The notes: a model not told the origin generated them from the letters alone. DNA of 64,000 bases from Candidatus Binatia bacterium (GCA_029248525.1 JAQWJE010000049.1:675836-739835); one strand, 5' to 3'; shown: positions 8,409 to 18,541, counted from the stretch's first letter. Program-made: numbers and translations.

Positions 8409-10172
8409 CTATTGAGCCTCTGGCGCGTAGGCTTTCACGGGCTTCCAGTTTCGGGGGGGCGGTTGCAGGCCTCGCTTGGCCCTCTCCTCGGCGACGAAGC
8501 TCAAAAGCCAGCGGTTTCGAGCCAGAACCAGTGGGCCTTCGGGGGGTTGCTCACCAGCGATTATTTTTTCCGCGACACCACGCATGCGAGTTTCCGCGGT
8601 CCATTCATAACCTCCGATAAGCGCCTTGATTTCCTGCTTCTCAGCCTCATCAAATGCCTTGAGGACAGATTCTTCTCGGCCATCTTGCTCGAAGCGAAAG
8701 GCGACTCCCCAGGCGATTCCTCGAACCATGATCAGGCGCGGCATCAGTTCCGGCACGACGCGAGTCTCGGCCAATGCCTCGCCGAGATTGCGCTCGTACT
8801 TTCGATGCGAGAGAAGCCCCCAGACCTGATAGCCGAAGTCGTTCGAAAAAGGTTTCTTCCGGAGCATTTCGCGAGTCGCGCCCAGTCCGGTCGCCGTGCT
8901 CGAGGCGAGGAGAAAGACCGCCACGGCGATCGACACGAGGACCTTATGGGATGGGAAATTGCGGCTTGCCGATTCGGCAACTGGCAGCGAGAGCAGTACC
9001 GCGGCCGGAAGAAAGAAACGATACGTCACGGGTCCTTCCTTCAAGGCGATTACAAAGCTGGAGCCGAGAAAGATCGCCAGGAAGATCATGCCATAGAGTG
9101 CATAGACCAGTTCTCGCTGGCGGCCTTCGCTCCCGCCACGCAGAAGTCGGTAGACGAAGAGAATGAGGCCGCAGGCAAAAGGAATGCCAAACCCGGCTTG
9201 CAGGGCGGGCGCGAGGCCTGCGGACATGGGTTCGATATAGGGCGTCACGAGACCTTCGAGCCAGTCTTGTGCGAAAAGATTGCGCAACTTTTCGCCAGCA
9301 CTCATCTCGATCCAGGGATCGATCGGTTCCAGATAACCGAACATCTCGAAAATTCGGTCGAGACCGCGGAATCCATACTTGATATTATAGATGAACCACG
9401 GGATCAGCCCGACCGCGGCCCCCAAAAGGGCTGCCAGAAATTCACGCCAGCGCGGGAAGCCGTAAAGCAGCAGCCATGCGAGGCCGCAGGCTGCGAGGGT
9501 GAGGCCGGCTGTGTAGCAGAACCAGAGGCCCGCTCCTGCCACCAGCCCGAAGGCGAGCCAGGTTCCAGTGGAGCGCCCGGAAGTTGTCTGCAGTCGATGG
9601 AAAAGCAGCAGCATGCCGAGTGAGAAGATCAGCGACTCCCCGTGACTGCCCATGACGACGAGACCCCAATAAGCAACCAGCGGTGGCCCGGCGAGATAAC
9701 CGAGACCCGCAAGCACCGCGGTGCGGTAGCCGAAATGTTTCCGCCCCACGAGGAAAAGAAGTCCGAGGGTGGTCGTCGAGCAGGCGATGGCCGCCATCTT
9801 GAACGCGAGGGGGCCGACGCCGAATATATACGTGAACCCGGCCGCCATCAGGGTGAGAAGAAGAGAGCCTCCCTGGTAGTGGTCGGCCTGATAGTCGAGG
9901 GTGCCGCGGAGGGGGCCACTCAGAATCTCGTGCACAGCGACCCATCGAAAATCTTCTTCCCAATAGACGGTCGCGGCGAAATTCCCCTCGACCCAGAGAA
10001 TCCGGGTAAGAAGGAAGACCGTGAGGAGAAGGAATAACGTGATCAGGTCTGTGCGATCGAGAGGGTGCAGGCGGTAAGGGAATATTTGCTTCGGAGGATC
10101 AAGCATAAGATCAATCCGACAACCCGAGGCGGTCGGTGGCGGCATTGTCTCGACTTCCGCAGGGCTGCGCAA
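8409..10172 (-). CDS. GT39-like membrane glycosyltransferase
   Basis: Polytopic membrane protein of up to 587 residues resembling dolichyl-/polyprenyl-phosphate mannosyltransferase-like proteins (PMT_2). The first periplasmic loop has the acidic motif YWEEDFRWV after the first helix (LITLFLLLTVFLLTRI), typical of the catalytic Asp/Glu pair. About ten further helices follow, then a soluble C-terminal tail with TAETRMRGVAEKIIAGE. The start is unsettled: 10172 is the longest, 10145 has ggaag upstream, and 10106 begins nearest the first helix. It lies 39 bp upstream of the sulfatase-fold lipoprotein gene on the same strand. Confidence 0.75.
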   Translation of the reverse strand: MRSPAEVETMPPPTASGCRIDLMLDPPKQIFPYRLHPLDRTDLITLFLLLTVFLLTRILWVEGNFAATVYWEEDFRWVAVHEILSGPLRGTLDYQADHYQGGSLLLTLMAAGFTYIFGVGPLAFKMAAIACSTTTLGLLFLVGRKHFGYRTAVLAGLGYLAGPPLVAYWGLVVMGSHGESLIFSLGMLLLFHRLQTTSGRSTGTWLAFGLVAGAGLWFCYTAGLTLAACGLAWLLLYGFPRWREFLAALLGAAVGLIPWFIYNIKYGFRGLDRIFEMFGYLEPIDPWIEMSAGEKLRNLFAQDWLEGLVTPYIEPMSAGLAPALQAGFGIPFACGLILFVYRLLRGGSEGRQRELVYALYGMIFLAIFLGSSFVIALKEGPVTYRFFLPAAVLLSLPVAESASRNFPSHKVLVSIAVAVFLLASSTATGLGATREMLRKKPFSNDFGYQVWGLLSHRKYERNLGEALAETRVVPELMPRLIMVRGIAWGVAFRFEQDGREESVLKAFDEAEKQEIKALIGGYEWTAETRMRGVAEKIIAGEQPPEGPLVLARNRWLLSFVAEERAKRGLQPPPRNWKPVKAYAPEAQ

Positions 10173-10194
10173 GGTGTCGAAGCCCCCTCGTCGG

Positions 10195-10764
10195 TCAGGT
10201 TTGTAAAATATGGTTGGCGGCGGCGGTTATATCCTGGACGACGGCATCGTGCGGGACGTTGCCCAGTTTCGCCACCTCCTCCTCCCCGTGCCCAGTCAGA
10301 AGAAGGATGCCGCGAGCGCCAGCATTCGCAGCTGTTTCCACGTCTTTTACGTGATCCCCGATCACCCACGACGCCTCGATATCTGCCTGATGGTTGTCTC
10401 TGGCATGGAAAAGCGAAGTCGGCAGCGGCTTGCGACAGACGCAGGCTTCGTCGGGGGCATGCGGGCACATATAGGTTTCGACGATTTCCAGACCTGCGTT
10501 CTCGAGATCGGAAAGCAGCTGGCCATGGAAAATTTCATAGTCTTCGATGCCGAAAATGCCGCGCCCGAGCCCACTCTGGTTTGTCACGATCGCGAGGCGG
10601 AATCCGGCATCTCGGAACCTTTGCAGGGACTCGATCGCCCCGGGAATCAGCGCATAGTCTTCGAGTTTATGCCCATAATAGACTTCCTCGACGAGGGTTC
10701 CATCCCGGTCGAGAAAGACAAAGGGATGTTTTGTCGCTTGTTCCGATGGCTGCATGAATGACAT
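10195..10764 (-). CDS. gmhB: D-glycero-D-manno-heptose 1,7-bisphosphate phosphatase
   Basis: HAD-IIIA phosphatase that removes the C7 phosphate of heptose 1,7-bisphosphate in ADP-heptose synthesis for LPS; cytoplasmic. Visible motifs are FLDRDGTLVEEVYY (nucleophile and acid/base Asp), IVTNQSGLGRG, the zinc loop CPHAPDEACVCRKP and VIGDHVKDVETAANAG. The length of about 189 residues fits the family. I used ATG 10764 (MSFMQPS); the longer frame to 10884 adds unrelated residues overlapping the divergent gene. Alternative ATG at 10755. Its presence supports a Gram-negative envelope. Histidinol-phosphate phosphatases are related, but the zinc loop and YYG region favour GmhB. Confidence 0.85.
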   Translation of the reverse strand: MSFMQPSEQATKHPFVFLDRDGTLVEEVYYGHKLEDYALIPGAIESLQRFRDAGFRLAIVTNQSGLGRGIFGIEDYEIFHGQLLSDLENAGLEIVETYMCPHAPDEACVCRKPLPTSLFHARDNHQADIEASWVIGDHVKDVETAANAGARGILLLTGHGEEEVAKLGNVPHDAVVQDITAAANHILQT

Positions 10765-10812
10765 CTTTCTGTGGTCAAGTGTGTGGACCTGTTCTACGCG
10801 AAGGGGAACGAA

Positions 10813-11430
10813 ATGAAAAAGGCAAAGCTGAATCGCGAGGGACGGAAACTGAGGGTGACTGTCTACGCAGCTTCTTCGCGCCAATCACCGAAATCCTTTC
10901 TGGCGGCCGGCCGCGCCGTGGGGCAAGGGCTGGCGGAGAGGGGACATATTCTTGTTTATGGAGGCGCTACAGTCGGCGTGATGGGGGCTTTGGCCGCTGG
11001 CGCCCTGGCAGCAGGAGGCCGGGTCGAGGGTGTGATTCTGGACGAGTTTTCCTCGGTGGCGCATCCCGATCTCCACGAGTTGGAAACTGTTGCGACGATG
11101 CGGGCACGCAAGGCGGGGCTCGCTGATCGCGGCGATGCTTTTATCGCGCTGCCCGGAGCCCTCGGGACGCTCGAAGAACTCAGTGAGATTTTGGTCGAGC
11201 GACAATTGGGATTTCACGCCAAGCCGATTTATTTGCTGAATCCGGACGGTTTCTGGACGCATCTCCTCTCTTTTCTCGATCGACAGGTCGAGGACGGAAT
11301 CCTGGCTCCCGAGAATCGGGAGATCGCGCAGGTTTTTCCCGACGTCGAGACGCTTTTCGCGGCTTTGGATGCGGAGATGCCGCCTGCCGCGGGAGTCGGG
11401 CCGGCACCACCGTCGCCCGCGGCCAGATAA
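10813..11430 (+). CDS. LOG-family phosphoribohydrolase (TIGR00730-like)
   Basis: Lysine-decarboxylase-like Rossmann protein of the LOG family, which cleaves ribose 5-phosphate from nucleoside 5'-monophosphates (cytokinin-type activity in plants and bacteria). Motifs: YGGATVGVMGALAAGAL near residue 47, MRARKAGLAD, and LPGALGTLEELSEIL, equivalent to the family PGGxGTxxE with the second Gly as Ala. About 205 residues, normal length, cytoplasmic. The start at 10813 is chosen for aaggggaacgaa immediately upstream; the frame extends to 10771 without a better site. It is divergent from gmhB and ends 53 bp before an isocitrate lyase-family gene. Confidence 0.85.
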   Translation: MKKAKLNREGRKLRVTVYAASSRQSPKSFLAAGRAVGQGLAERGHILVYGGATVGVMGALAAGALAAGGRVEGVILDEFSSVAHPDLHELETVATMRARKAGLADRGDAFIALPGALGTLEELSEILVERQLGFHAKPIYLLNPDGFWTHLLSFLDRQVEDGILAPENREIAQVFPDVETLFAALDAEMPPAAGVGPAPPSPAAR

Positions 11431-11483
11431 GCTGTCCGGCGCAAGCCTTTGGCGGGCCTGCCCCGGCTTGTTAGTGGCAGGGC

Positions 11484-12380
11484 ATGACGATGCAGCCTAC
11501 CTCTTCCGAGCCCCGCTCTCCGGCGGCAACCGTGCGGGCCTTGCTGGCCGAGGACCGTCCTCTGGTGATGGGTGGTTTTTATGACGGGGTTTCCGCGCGT
11601 CTGGTGAACAAGGCTGGGTTTCCGATCACTTTCATGGGCGGATACGCGGTGGCGGCATCGCTGTTGGGTGAACCGGATATCGGAATCCTCGGCCAGGCGG
11701 AGATGGTCGCGACGGTCCAAAGGCTTTGTCCTCATGTTGTGGCTCCGGTTCTGGTGGACGCGGACACCGGCTATGGCGGCACCGCCGAGGCCCGGAAGAC
11801 CGCAGAACTCTATGCCGCCGCCGGCGCGGCCGGTCTCTTTCTCGAAGATCAGGTCTGGCCGAAACGATGCGGACATATGGCCGGTAAGGAAGTTGTGCCG
11901 GCTGACGAATGGCTGGAGAAACTTGCGGCTGTTCTCGAGGTTCGCTCGCAAACCGATCTTTTCGTCGTGGCGAGGACGGATGCGCGGGCACCGGCCGGCT
12001 TGCAGGAGGCTCTGGCTCGAGGAAAAGCGGCTCGAGACCTCGGGGTGGATGCGGTCTTTGTGGAAGCGCCGCAATCTGTCGAAGAATTGGACAGGATCGC
12101 CGAGGCGATCCCCGGTCCCAAAATTGCCAATATGGTGGAATTCGGCAAGACCCCACTTCTGCCTCCCGACGAACTCCACGCGCGCGGTTTTGATCTGATC
12201 GTCTACCCGGTAGCGGCCGTGTTGGCTCAGGCCAAAGCTGTCGAGGGGATCTACGCTACCTTGATGGCCGCGGGGACCACGGAGGGGTCGTCGCAGGAAC
12301 TTTATAATTTTGGCGAGTTCAACGATTTGATGGGTCTGGCAACGCATCGCAGAGCTGAATCTGAAAGCAGCGATCCCTGA
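11484..12380 (+). CDS. Isocitrate lyase/PEP mutase family protein
   Basis: Mg-dependent C-C or C-P bond enzyme of the ICL/PEPM superfamily, cytoplasmic, 298 residues. The metal-binding motif is VLVDADTGYGGTAEA, and LEDQVWPKRCGHMAGK contains the KRCGH active-site loop with catalytic Cys. The Cys-containing loop argues for a lyase (2-methylisocitrate lyase or oxaloacetate decarboxylase type) rather than a PEP mutase; the substrate cannot be fixed. An alternative start is the second ATG at 11490, better spaced from caggg. It is followed by a hairpin and the convergent thiolase gene. Confidence 0.85.
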   Translation: MTMQPTSSEPRSPAATVRALLAEDRPLVMGGFYDGVSARLVNKAGFPITFMGGYAVAASLLGEPDIGILGQAEMVATVQRLCPHVVAPVLVDADTGYGGTAEARKTAELYAAAGAAGLFLEDQVWPKRCGHMAGKEVVPADEWLEKLAAVLEVRSQTDLFVVARTDARAPAGLQEALARGKAARDLGVDAVFVEAPQSVEELDRIAEAIPGPKIANMVEFGKTPLLPPDELHARGFDLIVYPVAAVLAQAKAVEGIYATLMAAGTTEGSSQELYNFGEFNDLMGLATHRRAESESSDP

Positions 12381-12406
12381 TCCTCCGGGCCCCCGGAAAC
12401 GCAAAC

Positions 12407-12434
12407 GGGGGATTCGCCTGATGGCGAACCCCCC
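12407..12434. terminator. Hairpin between convergent genes (possible bidirectional terminator)
   Basis: GGGGG-a-TTCGCC pairs with GGCGAA-CCCCC across a TGAT loop, giving about 11 base pairs with one bulged A. It lies between the convergent ends of the isocitrate lyase-family and thiolase genes. No T-tract follows on either strand, so intrinsic termination is not certain. Confidence 0.4.
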
Positions 12435-12484
12435 GCACATGGATCTGCTAGCGGCCACTCGAAGGCGGCTGCCGTGGAGCGATT

Positions 12485-13684
12485 TTAGACGTTAGCCTCG
12501 AAGAGGCCTGCGGCGCCCATACCACCACCGACGCACATGGTGACGACGCCCCACTTCTGCTTGCGACGACGCAATTCCAGAAGAAGCGTGCCGACCAGGC
12601 GAGAGCCGGTCATGCCATACGGGTGTCCGATGGAGATCGAACCGCCATTGACATTGTATTTCTCGGGATCGATCTCGAGCTTGTCGCGGCAATATGCTGC
12701 CTGCGAGGCGAAGGCTTCATTGAGTTCCCAGAGATCGATATCATCGACCTTGAGGCCATTGCGCTCGAGCAATTTGGGAATCGCAAAGACCGGGCCAATG
12801 CCCATTTCGTCCGGCTCGCAGCCCGCAAAGACGCAGCCACGGAAAAAGCCGAGGGGTTCAATGCCCAACTGGCCCGCGCGTTCGGCCGACATGATCAGCT
12901 GCGCTGCGGCTCCGTCGGAGAACTGAGAGGAGTTGCCGGCCGTGACCGTACCGTTTTCCTTGTCGAAGGCGCCGCCGAGGCCACCGAGAGTTTCCATGGT
13001 TGTGCCGGGGCGGTTGCATTCGTCGGTGGTTACCGTGACTTCCTTCTCGGAAACTTCGCCGGTTTCCTTGTCCTTCACCTGGCATGTCGTGGTGACCGGG
13101 ACGAGTTCTTCGAGCAGGGTACCCGAGTCCTGAAAGGCGGCCGTCCGCATTTGCGACTCATAGGCCAACTTGTCCTGCACCTCACGCGTCACGTTGTAGC
13201 GCTTGGCCACATTCTCGGCGGTGATTCCCATGGGCATGTAGATGTCCTGCTTGTTCTCCATCAGCCAGGGGTTGAAGAGGTTCGTGGTGTTCATGTCGTT
13301 CTGGATCATGGTGATCGACTCGCAGCCGCCACCGATCACGGCGTTGGCGCCTTCGTTTTCGACCATATGGGCGGCGACTGCCACGGCATTGAGGCCGGAG
13401 GAGCAGAAGCGGCTGACCGTGGAGCCGGGAACGTTGAGCGGAAGTCCCGCAAGCACAGCGACGTTTCGGCCAACGTTGAAGCCCTGAGGTCCTTCGGGAA
13501 AGCCGGTGCCCACAACGACGTCGTCGATTTCAGCCGGGTCGAGCGCGGTGGTCTTCCCCACAACGTTCTCGATACAACGCGCCATCAGATCGTCGGGTCG
13601 GGTCATGTTGAATGAACCCCGGAATGATTTCGCCAGACCCGTTCGGGCTGTCGCTACAATTGCGGCTTCCTGCCGTTTTGCCAT
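12485..13684 (-). CDS. Acetyl-CoA C-acyltransferase (thiolase)
   Basis: Thiolase for the last step of beta-oxidation or for acetoacetyl-CoA formation; cytoplasmic. 399 residues, standard length. Nucleophile Cys94 in [10 protein letters not shown], His354 in [11 protein letters not shown] and Cys384 in [14 protein letters not shown] form the expected triad. The start is fixed at 13684 by ggaggttccg directly upstream; the frame runs open far beyond (to 15421) but that part is antisense to dtd and the Dus-like gene and is not coding. Other fatty-acid genes lie at 37-40 kb rather than alongside. Confidence 0.93.
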   Translation of the reverse strand: MAKRQEAAIVATARTGLAKSFRGSFNMTRPDDLMARCIENVVGKTTALDPAEIDDVVVGTGFPEGPQGFNVGRNVAVLAGLPLNVPGSTVSRFCSSGLNAVAVAAHMVENEGANAVIGGGCESITMIQNDMNTTNLFNPWLMENKQDIYMPMGITAENVAKRYNVTREVQDKLAYESQMRTAAFQDSGTLLEELVPVTTTCQVKDKETGEVSEKEVTVTTDECNRPGTTMETLGGLGGAFDKENGTVTAGNSSQFSDGAAAQLIMSAERAGQLGIEPLGFFRGCVFAGCEPDEMGIGPVFAIPKLLERNGLKVDDIDLWELNEAFASQAAYCRDKLEIDPEKYNVNGGSISIGHPYGMTGSRLVGTLLLELRRRKQKWGVVTMCVGGGMGAAGLFEANV

Positions 13685-13828
13685 CGGAACCTCCATTACG
13701 CATGGGGGCGCCGGTTTATCCGGGGCAGACCATGCCAAGTTGATAGGGAAAGTTCGCAATCGAGGCCGCGAGATGCAACGTGGCGCCAGGAGGGTGCAGA
13801 TCAGACTCGGAAGAGGTAAGCCGCCGGA

Positions 13829-14269
13829 GTGCGTGCGGTTGTGCAGAGAGTCCGGCAGGCCCGGGTAGAAGTGGCGGGAAGCTGCGTGGGGCAGATCGGC
13901 CCGGGGATGTTGATTTTGCTGGGGATTCACCGCGAAGACGGTTCGGCCGAGGTCCGTGTTCTGGCTCGGCGCCTGCTCTCTCTGAAGATTTTCGAGGATG
14001 CTTCCGGCGCGATGAATCAGTCCTTGGAAGAACTTCCGGCGGCGGAAGTTCTTTGTGTTTCGCAGTTCACCTTGTGGGGCGATACCCGAAAGGGGCGCAA
14101 GCCTTCGTGGAGCCGTGCTGCGCCCGCGCCCAGGGCCGAGCCTCTTTATCTCGAGTTTCTCGAGATACTCCGGGAAGCGGGTGTCGGCGTCGCCAGCGGA
14201 ATTTTTGGTGCCGATATGGATGTGCATCTGATCAATCATGGCCCGATGACGCTCGTCGTGGAGTCCTGA
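13829..14269 (+). CDS. dtd: D-aminoacyl-tRNA deacylase
   Basis: Hydrolyses D-aminoacyl-tRNA (and Gly-tRNA-Ala) to recycle mischarged tRNA; cytoplasmic homodimer. 146 residues, the typical DTD length. The signature [17 protein letters not shown] is present, and the cross-subunit Gly-cisPro motif reads NHGPMT instead of the usual NxGPVT, within normal variation. The start codon is GTG (MRAVVQRV, the classic DTD N-terminus); an agagg lies about 12 bases upstream. The phosphatase gene follows after 30 bp and the Dus-like gene directly after that, so a three-gene operon is likely. Confidence 0.93.
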   Translation: MRAVVQRVRQARVEVAGSCVGQIGPGMLILLGIHREDGSAEVRVLARRLLSLKIFEDASGAMNQSLEELPAAEVLCVSQFTLWGDTRKGRKPSWSRAAPAPRAEPLYLEFLEILREAGVGVASGIFGADMDVHLINHGPMTLVVES

Positions 14270-14299
14270 GCCTGCCGGTTGGCGTGCTAGAAGAAACCA

Positions 14300-14788
14300 A
14301 TGCCGGCAGACCTCCAACACCCTTTCCTGCGGCCCGAGGGGCGACCCAGCATCTCGCCCATTCTGGAAGGCGAGCTTTTTGTGGGTTCGTTTCCGACCGC
14401 GAACGACGCGGATTGGTTGCGATCCGAGCACGGCGTGGAGGCGGTCCTCTCCTTGCAGGATGACTGGGATCTTCTGGCAAAGAATCTGGTCGAGCGCGAT
14501 CTCGAAAAGGCTTATGCCTCCGCCGGGATCCGTTTTACCCGCCTGCCGATTATCGATGGCGATCTCCAGGATGTTGCCCGCCGAATGGATGCTGTGATCG
14601 GCTGCCTCGAGGAGATGATCGCGGGATCGGGCGCGGTTCTGGTCCACTGCAATGCGGGCTACAATCGGGCGCCGACAGCGGCGATTGGCTATCTGCACCG
14701 GTGCCGGGGGATGGCCTTGCGCGAGGCTGAGCTCTTCGTGCGGCGTCGGCGCTCCTGCGCACCCTATACGAGCGTTCTGGAGGCCTGA
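14300..14788 (+). CDS. Dual-specificity/tyrosine phosphatase-like protein
   Basis: Cysteine-based phosphatase of 162 residues, cytoplasmic. The P-loop [13 protein letters not shown] has nucleophile Cys117 and Arg123 (HCxxGxxR). The general-acid Asp is probably in PIIDGD (residues 84-88). The fold begins with [15 protein letters not shown], similar to DSP/laforin-type phosphatases. The substrate is unknown (protein, phosphoinositide or glucan). Its TGA is followed immediately by the ATG of the Dus-like gene. dtd lies 30 bp upstream. Confidence 0.8.
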   Translation: MPADLQHPFLRPEGRPSISPILEGELFVGSFPTANDADWLRSEHGVEAVLSLQDDWDLLAKNLVERDLEKAYASAGIRFTRLPIIDGDLQDVARRMDAVIGCLEEMIAGSGAVLVHCNAGYNRAPTAAIGYLHRCRGMALREAELFVRRRRSCAPYTSVLEA

Positions 14789-15859
14789 ATGGCGGGTGCG
14801 GTTCCCGATTTGCGCGAACAGCGGTGCTCCGAGAGCGCAGCGGCCTTTGCCCGGGGTCATACGATGGATCCTCGGATCGCCTCGCTGGTGCCGGGTTTCG
14901 AGGTGCCATTTTTTCAAGCGGGTCTGGCGGGTTACTCCGACCATGCGATGCGGCTGACCGCTCGCCGATTGGGTGCACCCTATTGTGTGACCGAGTCGAT
15001 GCTGGATCACACCTTGCTGACCAGTCGTCGTAAACGGCGCGCGGAGCATCCCGATCGGGTGGCCGGTGCGGATCGGCCCATTGCCGGCCAAATCGTGGGT
15101 CACGATGCTGGAGAGATGGCCGCGGCCGCCGGGATTATCGTCGAGATGGGATTCGACGTCGTGGATGTCAATCTGGCGTGTCCCTCGAAGCTGGCCAAAC
15201 GACGGCCGCGCGGCGGAAATCTGCTGGCCGATCCGGAGACGGCGATCGAGATCCTGAGTGCGGTCCGGCGCGCGGTGCCGACGAAAACGCCTTGCACCGT
15301 GAAGCTGCGGCGCGCATGGGACGATACTCCGGAAATGGCGCTGGCCTTCGATCGGATTTTTGGTGCTGCTTACGAACTTGGTTTTGCCTGGGCGACCGTA
15401 CATTCCCGGACGGTGGAGCAACGCTATATTGGTCGTGGGCGTTGGAATGCTCTGGCCGATTTGGTGCGGCGCTACCCTGACCGTTTGATCTTCGGCTCAG
15501 GGGACGTGGATACCGCCGAAGATATTTTCTCGATGATGGAACTCTGCGGTGTCCAGGCGGTTGCCGTGGCGCGCGGAGCGATTGCCAACCCGTGGATCTT
15601 TCGGCAAGCGCGCGAACTGCTCGCGGGATGCGAGAAGACGGGCCCTTCGCTCGCGGAGCAGGGGGGGGTGCTGCAAGAGCAATTCGACCAACGCGCCATT
15701 CTGCTCGGAGAACGCAAGGCCTCCATCCTGATGCGCAAGCAGTCGATTCATATCGCGGAGAGTCATCCCGCAGGGGAAGATGTTCGTGCGGCCTTTGTGG
15801 ACGCAAAGACCGCCACGGAATGGCGAGCCGTCATTGACCGCTGGTACCCACGGGGCTGA
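14789..15859 (+). CDS. tRNA-dihydrouridine synthase-like flavoprotein
   Basis: FMN-dependent reductase of the Dus family, which reduces uridine in tRNA D-loops. TIM-barrel features: [15 protein letters not shown] near the N-terminus, [16 protein letters not shown] with the active-site Cys, [16 protein letters not shown] and [11 protein letters not shown] plus [12 protein letters not shown] (phosphate binding). [12 protein letters not shown] diverges from the canonical NxGCPxxKV, so this is an outlying Dus. 356 residues from the ATG directly after the phosphatase stop (ggaggcctga upstream); a start at 14864 (MDPRIASL) would remove a non-conserved N-terminus. Confidence 0.8.
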   Translation: MAGAVPDLREQRCSESAAAFARGHTMDPRIASLVPGFEVPFFQAGLAGYSDHAMRLTARRLGAPYCVTESMLDHTLLTSRRKRRAEHPDRVAGADRPIAGQIVGHDAGEMAAAAGIIVEMGFDVVDVNLACPSKLAKRRPRGGNLLADPETAIEILSAVRRAVPTKTPCTVKLRRAWDDTPEMALAFDRIFGAAYELGFAWATVHSRTVEQRYIGRGRWNALADLVRRYPDRLIFGSGDVDTAEDIFSMMELCGVQAVAVARGAIANPWIFRQARELLAGCEKTGPSLAEQGGVLQEQFDQRAILLGERKASILMRKQSIHIAESHPAGEDVRAAFVDAKTATEWRAVIDRWYPRG

Positions 15860-15865
15860 AATCGC

Positions 15866-17272
15866 TTACATATGAAGGGCGCGACCGTCGACTGCCAGAG
15901 CAGCTTCCTTGACGGCTTCGGGCAGGGTCGGGTGGGCGTGGACGCTACGGGCGAGGTCCTCGGAACTCGCTCCCATTTCCATCGCAACTGCAGCTTCTGC
16001 GATCAAGGCGGAAGCCTCCGGCCCGACGATATGAACGCCGAGAATACGATCGGTGCTCGCGTCGGCTATGATTTTTACGGCGCCCTCGGTTTCGCCCATG
16101 GTTTTCGCGCGACCGTTGGCCGCAAAGGGAGACAGGCCGATGTTGGTGGCAATCCCCTGTGCGGCTGCGGCTTCACTGGTCAATCCGACAGAGGCAAATT
16201 CGGGATGGGTATAGACGACCGCGGGGATGGTCTCGTAGCTCACGTGGCCGGCTTTTCCCGCGAGAAGTTCGACGCAGGCGACACCCTCTTCCTCGGCCTT
16301 GTGGGCGAGCATGGGGCCGGCAATCACATCACCGATCGCAAAGACCCCGGGGACGTTGGTCTGGAAGTTGGCGTCCACCGGTATGCGTCCTCGATCGTCG
16401 ATCTCGACGCCTGCATTGGCAAGGCCGAGGCTGTCGGCATAAGCGCGACGCCCCACGGCGACAAGCACGACGTCGGCTTCGAGCGATTCCGTAGAGCCGT
16501 CTTTTTTTCCGAGAGTTGCGGTGATGCCGCTCTCAGTTGGCTCAGCCGATTGGACGGAGGTCTCTAGAAGGAACTTCAGGCCCTGCTTTTTCAAGGATTT
16601 CTGGAGAACTTTGCTCATCTCTGCGTCCATGCCGCTGGCAATGCCGTCGGTCATCTCGACTACCGTGACAGCAGATCCGAGTCGGGCCCAAACCGATCCC
16701 ATCTCGAGTCCGATCGCGCCGGCACCGACGACCAGAAGCCTTTCGGGCACGGACTCGAGTTCCAACGCTGCAGTGGAATCGACAATACGCACGCCGTCAA
16801 AGGGCAAACTCGGGAGCTCGATCGGAACACTCCCGGAGGCAATCAGAATCGTCTTCGCTGACAAGGTGCGAGAACCATCGGCGCCGGAGACCAGACATTT
16901 TCCTGAACCGAGAAGCGACGCACTCCCTTGAACAGCTTCGACTCCTGCTTTTTTCAGCAGGCCGGCGACCCCTCGGGTCAGAGTGGTGACTACCCGATCC
17001 TTGCGCTTCATCATCGCGCCGAGGTCGAGACTGAGTTCGCCGACACCGATCCCGTGCGTTTTGAAGTCCTTGCCTGCCTGCGCGAAAAGAGCACTCGACT
17101 GCAGCAATGCCTTGCTGGGGATACAGCCCACGTTGAGACAAGTTCCGCCCAGCGTCAGATCTTTTTCCACACATGCGGTCCGGAGGCCGAGTTGGGCTGC
17201 GCGAAGCGCGGCGACATAGCCTCCCGGGCCGGCCCCAATCACCACAAGGTCAAAATTATCGGTCTCGGACAT
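15866..17272 (-). CDS. lpd: Dihydrolipoamide dehydrogenase (E3)
   Basis: FAD/NAD disulfide oxidoreductase that reoxidises lipoyl groups of 2-oxoacid dehydrogenase complexes; cytoplasmic. 468 residues. FAD motif VVIGAGPGGYVAA, redox disulfide in GGTCLNVGCIPSK (Cys45/Cys50), NAD motif VVGAGAIGLEMG, and the C-terminal active-site HAHPTLPEAVKE (His447/Glu452). The start lies 3 nt after the stop of sucB, with ctggag a little upstream, so it is the last gene of sucA-sucB-lpd. It ends 6 bp from the convergent Dus-like gene. Confidence 0.96.
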   Translation of the reverse strand: MSETDNFDLVVIGAGPGGYVAALRAAQLGLRTACVEKDLTLGGTCLNVGCIPSKALLQSSALFAQAGKDFKTHGIGVGELSLDLGAMMKRKDRVVTTLTRGVAGLLKKAGVEAVQGSASLLGSGKCLVSGADGSRTLSAKTILIASGSVPIELPSLPFDGVRIVDSTAALELESVPERLLVVGAGAIGLEMGSVWARLGSAVTVVEMTDGIASGMDAEMSKVLQKSLKKQGLKFLLETSVQSAEPTESGITATLGKKDGSTESLEADVVLVAVGRRAYADSLGLANAGVEIDDRGRIPVDANFQTNVPGVFAIGDVIAGPMLAHKAEEEGVACVELLAGKAGHVSYETIPAVVYTHPEFASVGLTSEAAAAQGIATNIGLSPFAANGRAKTMGETEGAVKIIADASTDRILGVHIVGPEASALIAEAAVAMEMGASSEDLARSVHAHPTLPEAVKEAALAVDGRALHM

Positions 17273-17275
17273 GAC

Positions 17276-18541
17276 TCAGATCTCCAGAAGCAGTTTGGCG
17301 GGTGCTTCCAATGCCTCTTTGACTCGCACCAGGAAGGTAACCGCACCTTCTCCGTCGACGATCCGGTGGTCGTAGGAAAGCGCAAGATACATCATCGGGC
17401 GAATCACGATGGCATCGTCTACGACCATCGGCCTTTTCTCGATCTTATGCATTCCGAGAATACCGCTCTGCGGCGGGTTGAGAATCGGAGTCGAAAGTAG
17501 CGAGCCGTAAACCCCGCCATTGGAGATGGTAAAGGTAGCTCCGGAGAGATCGCTGACGCCGAGTTTTCCTTCACGTCCCTTGGCAGCCAGTCGTGCGATT
17601 TCTCGCTCGATCCCGGCAAAGGAAAGAAGATCGCAATCCCGAACGACCGGCACGACAAGCCCCTTGGGAGTGCCGACAGCGATCCCCATATTCACAGCTT
17701 CGCGATAGACGATTTCGTCTTCCTGGATTTCTGCATTCAACTCGGGGACGGTTCGGGCGGCCGCACAGCATGCCTTGGCAAAAAACGACATGAAGCCCAA
17801 GCCGACATCGTGCTTCTCTCGGAAGGCTTCCTTATGCTCGGAACGCAGTGTCATCACGGCGCTGAGGTCAACTTCGTTAAAGGTGGTGAGGATCGCTGCG
17901 GTTCGTTGCGATTCGACCATCCGTCTGGCGATCACCTGACGCATACGGCTCATGCGCACCCGTGTCTCGCCACGCGGTTCTCCCGGAACGCTCGAAGCAG
18001 GACTTGCGACCGGGGGTTTGCCGGTCGGTTCCGGGCTTGTCGGCACGGCTTCGGCGGCTTGCAGCGCGTCTGCCTTGGTGATGCGGTTGCCGGGACCGGT
18101 TGCGGGGATGGTTGCCGGATCGAGGTTTTCTTCCTTTACGATCCGACGGACGGCCGGGCTGAGGAAGGGTTCGGCTTCCGACGAATCGTTCGAACTCGCC
18201 TGCGGTTGACTCGCGGCCGGGGCCGCAGGTTGAGCTGGCGCCTCGCTCGCCGCCTTGTCCCCGCTTGCCTGCGATGGCGGAGGGGTATCCGGCTTGGCGG
18301 ATGCCGCAGCGGGATCGATCTCGGCGACCACGTCGCCCTCGGAAACGGTATCGCCTTCCTGCTTCAGGATATGCAGCTGCCCTGCGACTTCGGCGGCGAT
18401 TTCCATATTGGCCTTGTCGCTCTCCAATTCGAAGATGACTTCATCGACGGCGACGGTCTGGCCTTCCTGCGCCAGCCAGGAGCCGAGAACCGCTTCGGTT
18501 ACGGATTCGCCCAGGGAAGGGATTTTCACTTGCACGGCCAT
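17276..18541 (-). CDS. sucB: Dihydrolipoyllysine succinyltransferase (E2 of 2-oxoglutarate dehydrogenase)
   Basis: Transfers the succinyl group from lipoyl to CoA; core of the complex. 421 residues: lipoyl domain 1-77 with the lipoylated Lys43 in [12 protein letters not shown]; an Ala/Pro/Ser linker; an E1/E3-binding domain about 123-160 ([15 protein letters not shown]); a second linker; and a catalytic domain with [12 protein letters not shown] (His392, Asp396). A single lipoyl domain and position between sucA and lpd favour the succinyl rather than acetyl enzyme. The start has gagaggtttcg upstream; 24 nt separate it from sucA. Confidence 0.95.
   Translation of the reverse strand: MAVQVKIPSLGESVTEAVLGSWLAQEGQTVAVDEVIFELESDKANMEIAAEVAGQLHILKQEGDTVSEGDVVAEIDPAAASAKPDTPPPSQASGDKAASEAPAQPAAPAASQPQASSNDSSEAEPFLSPAVRRIVKEENLDPATIPATGPGNRITKADALQAAEAVPTSPEPTGKPPVASPASSVPGEPRGETRVRMSRMRQVIARRMVESQRTAAILTTFNEVDLSAVMTLRSEHKEAFREKHDVGLGFMSFFAKACCAAARTVPELNAEIQEDEIVYREAVNMGIAVGTPKGLVVPVVRDCDLLSFAGIEREIARLAAKGREGKLGVSDLSGATFTISNGGVYGSLLSTPILNPPQSGILGMHKIEKRPMVVDDAIVIRPMMYLALSYDHRIVDGEGAVTFLVRVKEALEAPAKLLLEI

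Noticed and set aside
8373-9623. 416-codon frame on the plus strand
   Set aside because: It is antisense to the GT39-like gene (8409-10172), with a low-complexity charged composition and no family motif.
12485-15421. A 978-codon minus-strand frame covering the thiolase and upstream sequence
   Set aside because: Only the part from 13684 is thiolase, with a ribosome site at its ATG. The upstream part is antisense to dtd, the phosphatase and the Dus-like gene.
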